A stretch of 6,614 bases of DNA from an uncultured archaeon. GTDB taxonomy: Archaea; Thermoproteota; Nitrososphaeria; Nitrososphaerales; CALBXV01. The stretch covers positions 1 through 6,614 of the forward strand of contig CALBXV010000300.1 in NCBI GenBank assembly GCA_937890045.1. Reading direction: 5' to 3'. The position numbers were made by a program, and so were the translations under genes. Positions 6,169 through 6,614 of the stretch are shown here, piece after piece (within the stretch, counting starts at the first letter, position 1; every line of letters begins with the position of its first letter). Under the pieces are notes generated by a model. That model did not search any database. It was not told the DNA's origin and was given only the letters and a program-made list of their open reading frames with translations.

Positions 6169-6180
6169 ATATAATCTAAA
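6169..6180 (-). promoter_or_regulatory. Probable TATA box for the DUF371 gene
   Basis: On the minus strand TTTAGATTATAT is centred about 27 bp before the TTG start, preceded by an A-rich BRE-like run. This would give a leaderless mRNA beginning at the TTG, and no Shine-Dalgarno site is present. The box departs from TTTAWATA at two or more positions, so confidence is limited. Confidence 0.4.
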
Positions 6181-6228
6181 ATATTTTTCTACTTCATATA
6201 TCTTACATTTTCAATTTTTAAGCATAAT

Positions 6229-6248
6229 GTTTAAAGAGTCTTTATTTA
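6229..6248 (+). promoter_or_regulatory. Candidate TATA boxes for psmA
   Basis: Two TATA-like elements lie before the TTG start: GTTTAAAG at 6229-6236, which predicts a leader of roughly 6-8 nt, and TTTATTTA at 6241-6248, which is a little close for a leaderless start at 6268. One of them is probably the core promoter. No Shine-Dalgarno site is seen. The remainder of the 120-bp spacer is plain AT-rich sequence. Confidence 0.4.
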
Positions 6249-6267
6249 AAAAATATATTGATTAATA

Positions 6268-6614
6268 TTGTTTCCTGCAGCTTCTGGTTATGATAGAGCT
6301 ATAACTGTTTTCTCACCTGATGGAAGATTATATCAAGTTGAATATGCTATTGAAACTGTTAGAAGAGGAACTTTAGCTGTTGGTATAAGATCAAATGAAG
6401 GAATTGTTATTGCTGTTGAAGAAAGAACTCGTAAATTACAAACTTCCTCAGTAGTCCAAAAAATTTTTGAAGTTGATAATCATCTTGGAATAGCTGCTGC
6501 TGGTTATATCCCTGATGCTAGAATACAAGTTGATCAGGCACGAAATCTAGCTCAAAGTAATAAACTAATTTATGATGAAAAAATAGATGTTGAAAGTGTA
6601 GCTAAAAAGTTAGC
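6268..6614 (+). CDS. psmA: Proteasome subunit alpha (20S core), 3'-truncated by window edge
   Basis: Alpha subunit of the archaeal 20S proteasome; seven copies form each outer ring and gate the proteolytic chamber in the cytosol. Only about 115 N-terminal residues of roughly 240 are in the window. Seen: the gate motif YDR at residues 8-10, the proteasome alpha signature region ITVFSPDGRLYQVEYA at 12-27, the AVEERTRKLQ strand-loop at 49-58, a lysine in VVQKIF (Lys65) matching the pocket lysine that binds the C-terminal HbYX tails of ATPases, and AAAGYIPDAR. The start is TTG at 6268-6270: a TGA lies in frame at 6259-6261, no ATG or GTG is available, and MFPAASGYDRA matches the expected archaeal N-terminus. 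In many archaea psmA opens the exosome/SBDS gene cluster, so those genes may follow to the right. Confidence 0.96.
   Translation, partial: MFPAASGYDRAITVFSPDGRLYQVEYAIETVRRGTLAVGIRSNEGIVIAVEERTRKLQTSSVVQKIFEVDNHLGIAAAGYIPDARIQVDQARNLAQSNKLIYDEKIDVESVAKKL

Noticed and set aside
6148..6267. Possible small RNA or operator in the DUF371-psmA spacer
   Set aside because: Only AT-rich promoter-like sequence is visible; no convincing inverted repeat, hairpin or conserved RNA motif was found.

Overview
The window is a dense, AT-rich piece of archaeal chromosome; hand counts of a few lines give about 25-37% GC. The best fit is a Nitrososphaerota (Thaumarchaeota)-like genome. The reasons are the LysW-dependent type of lysine/arginine biosynthesis genes, a haloarchaeal/thaumarchaeal type of mevalonate-pathway decarboxylase-like protein, the archaea-only DUF371 family, and a proteasome alpha subunit with an MFPAASGYDRAITVFSPDGR start. 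Leaderless promoters and TTG start codons agree with an archaeon. The phylum is judged from remembered family sequences, not from a search.

Left block (6-3970, minus strand): argG, lysX/argX, lysY/argC and lysZ/argB are read in that order as one apparent operon. The gaps are 39 bp and 12 bp, and the last junction overlaps by 4 bp. LysX ligates glutamate or 2-aminoadipate to the carrier protein LysW, LysZ phosphorylates the carrier-bound acid, and LysY reduces it to the semialdehyde. ArgG acts late in arginine synthesis. The carrier gene lysW, the aminotransferase, the deacylase and argH are not in the window.

Centre (3971-4730): a 58-bp divergent spacer with one nearly symmetrical TATA element serves argG to the left and, to the right, a 233-aa protein with an apparent tandem ACT-like C-terminal half. 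That arrangement suggests a local amino-acid-responsive regulator, though its function is unproven.

Right block (4720-6147, minus strand): a DUF371 gene is followed by a GHMP-family decarboxylase-like gene (mvaD/PMD type). The latter overlaps the end of the ACT gene tail to tail by 11 bp. Its expected catalytic aspartate appears to be replaced by glutamine, which is the most notable biochemical oddity here. At 6268 the proteasome alpha gene psmA starts with TTG, divergently from DUF371, and runs off the right edge.

No CRISPR array, tRNA, rRNA, insertion sequence or prophage gene is seen. The window looks like core metabolism; the most novel leads are the altered decarboxylase and the divergent ACT-like protein.
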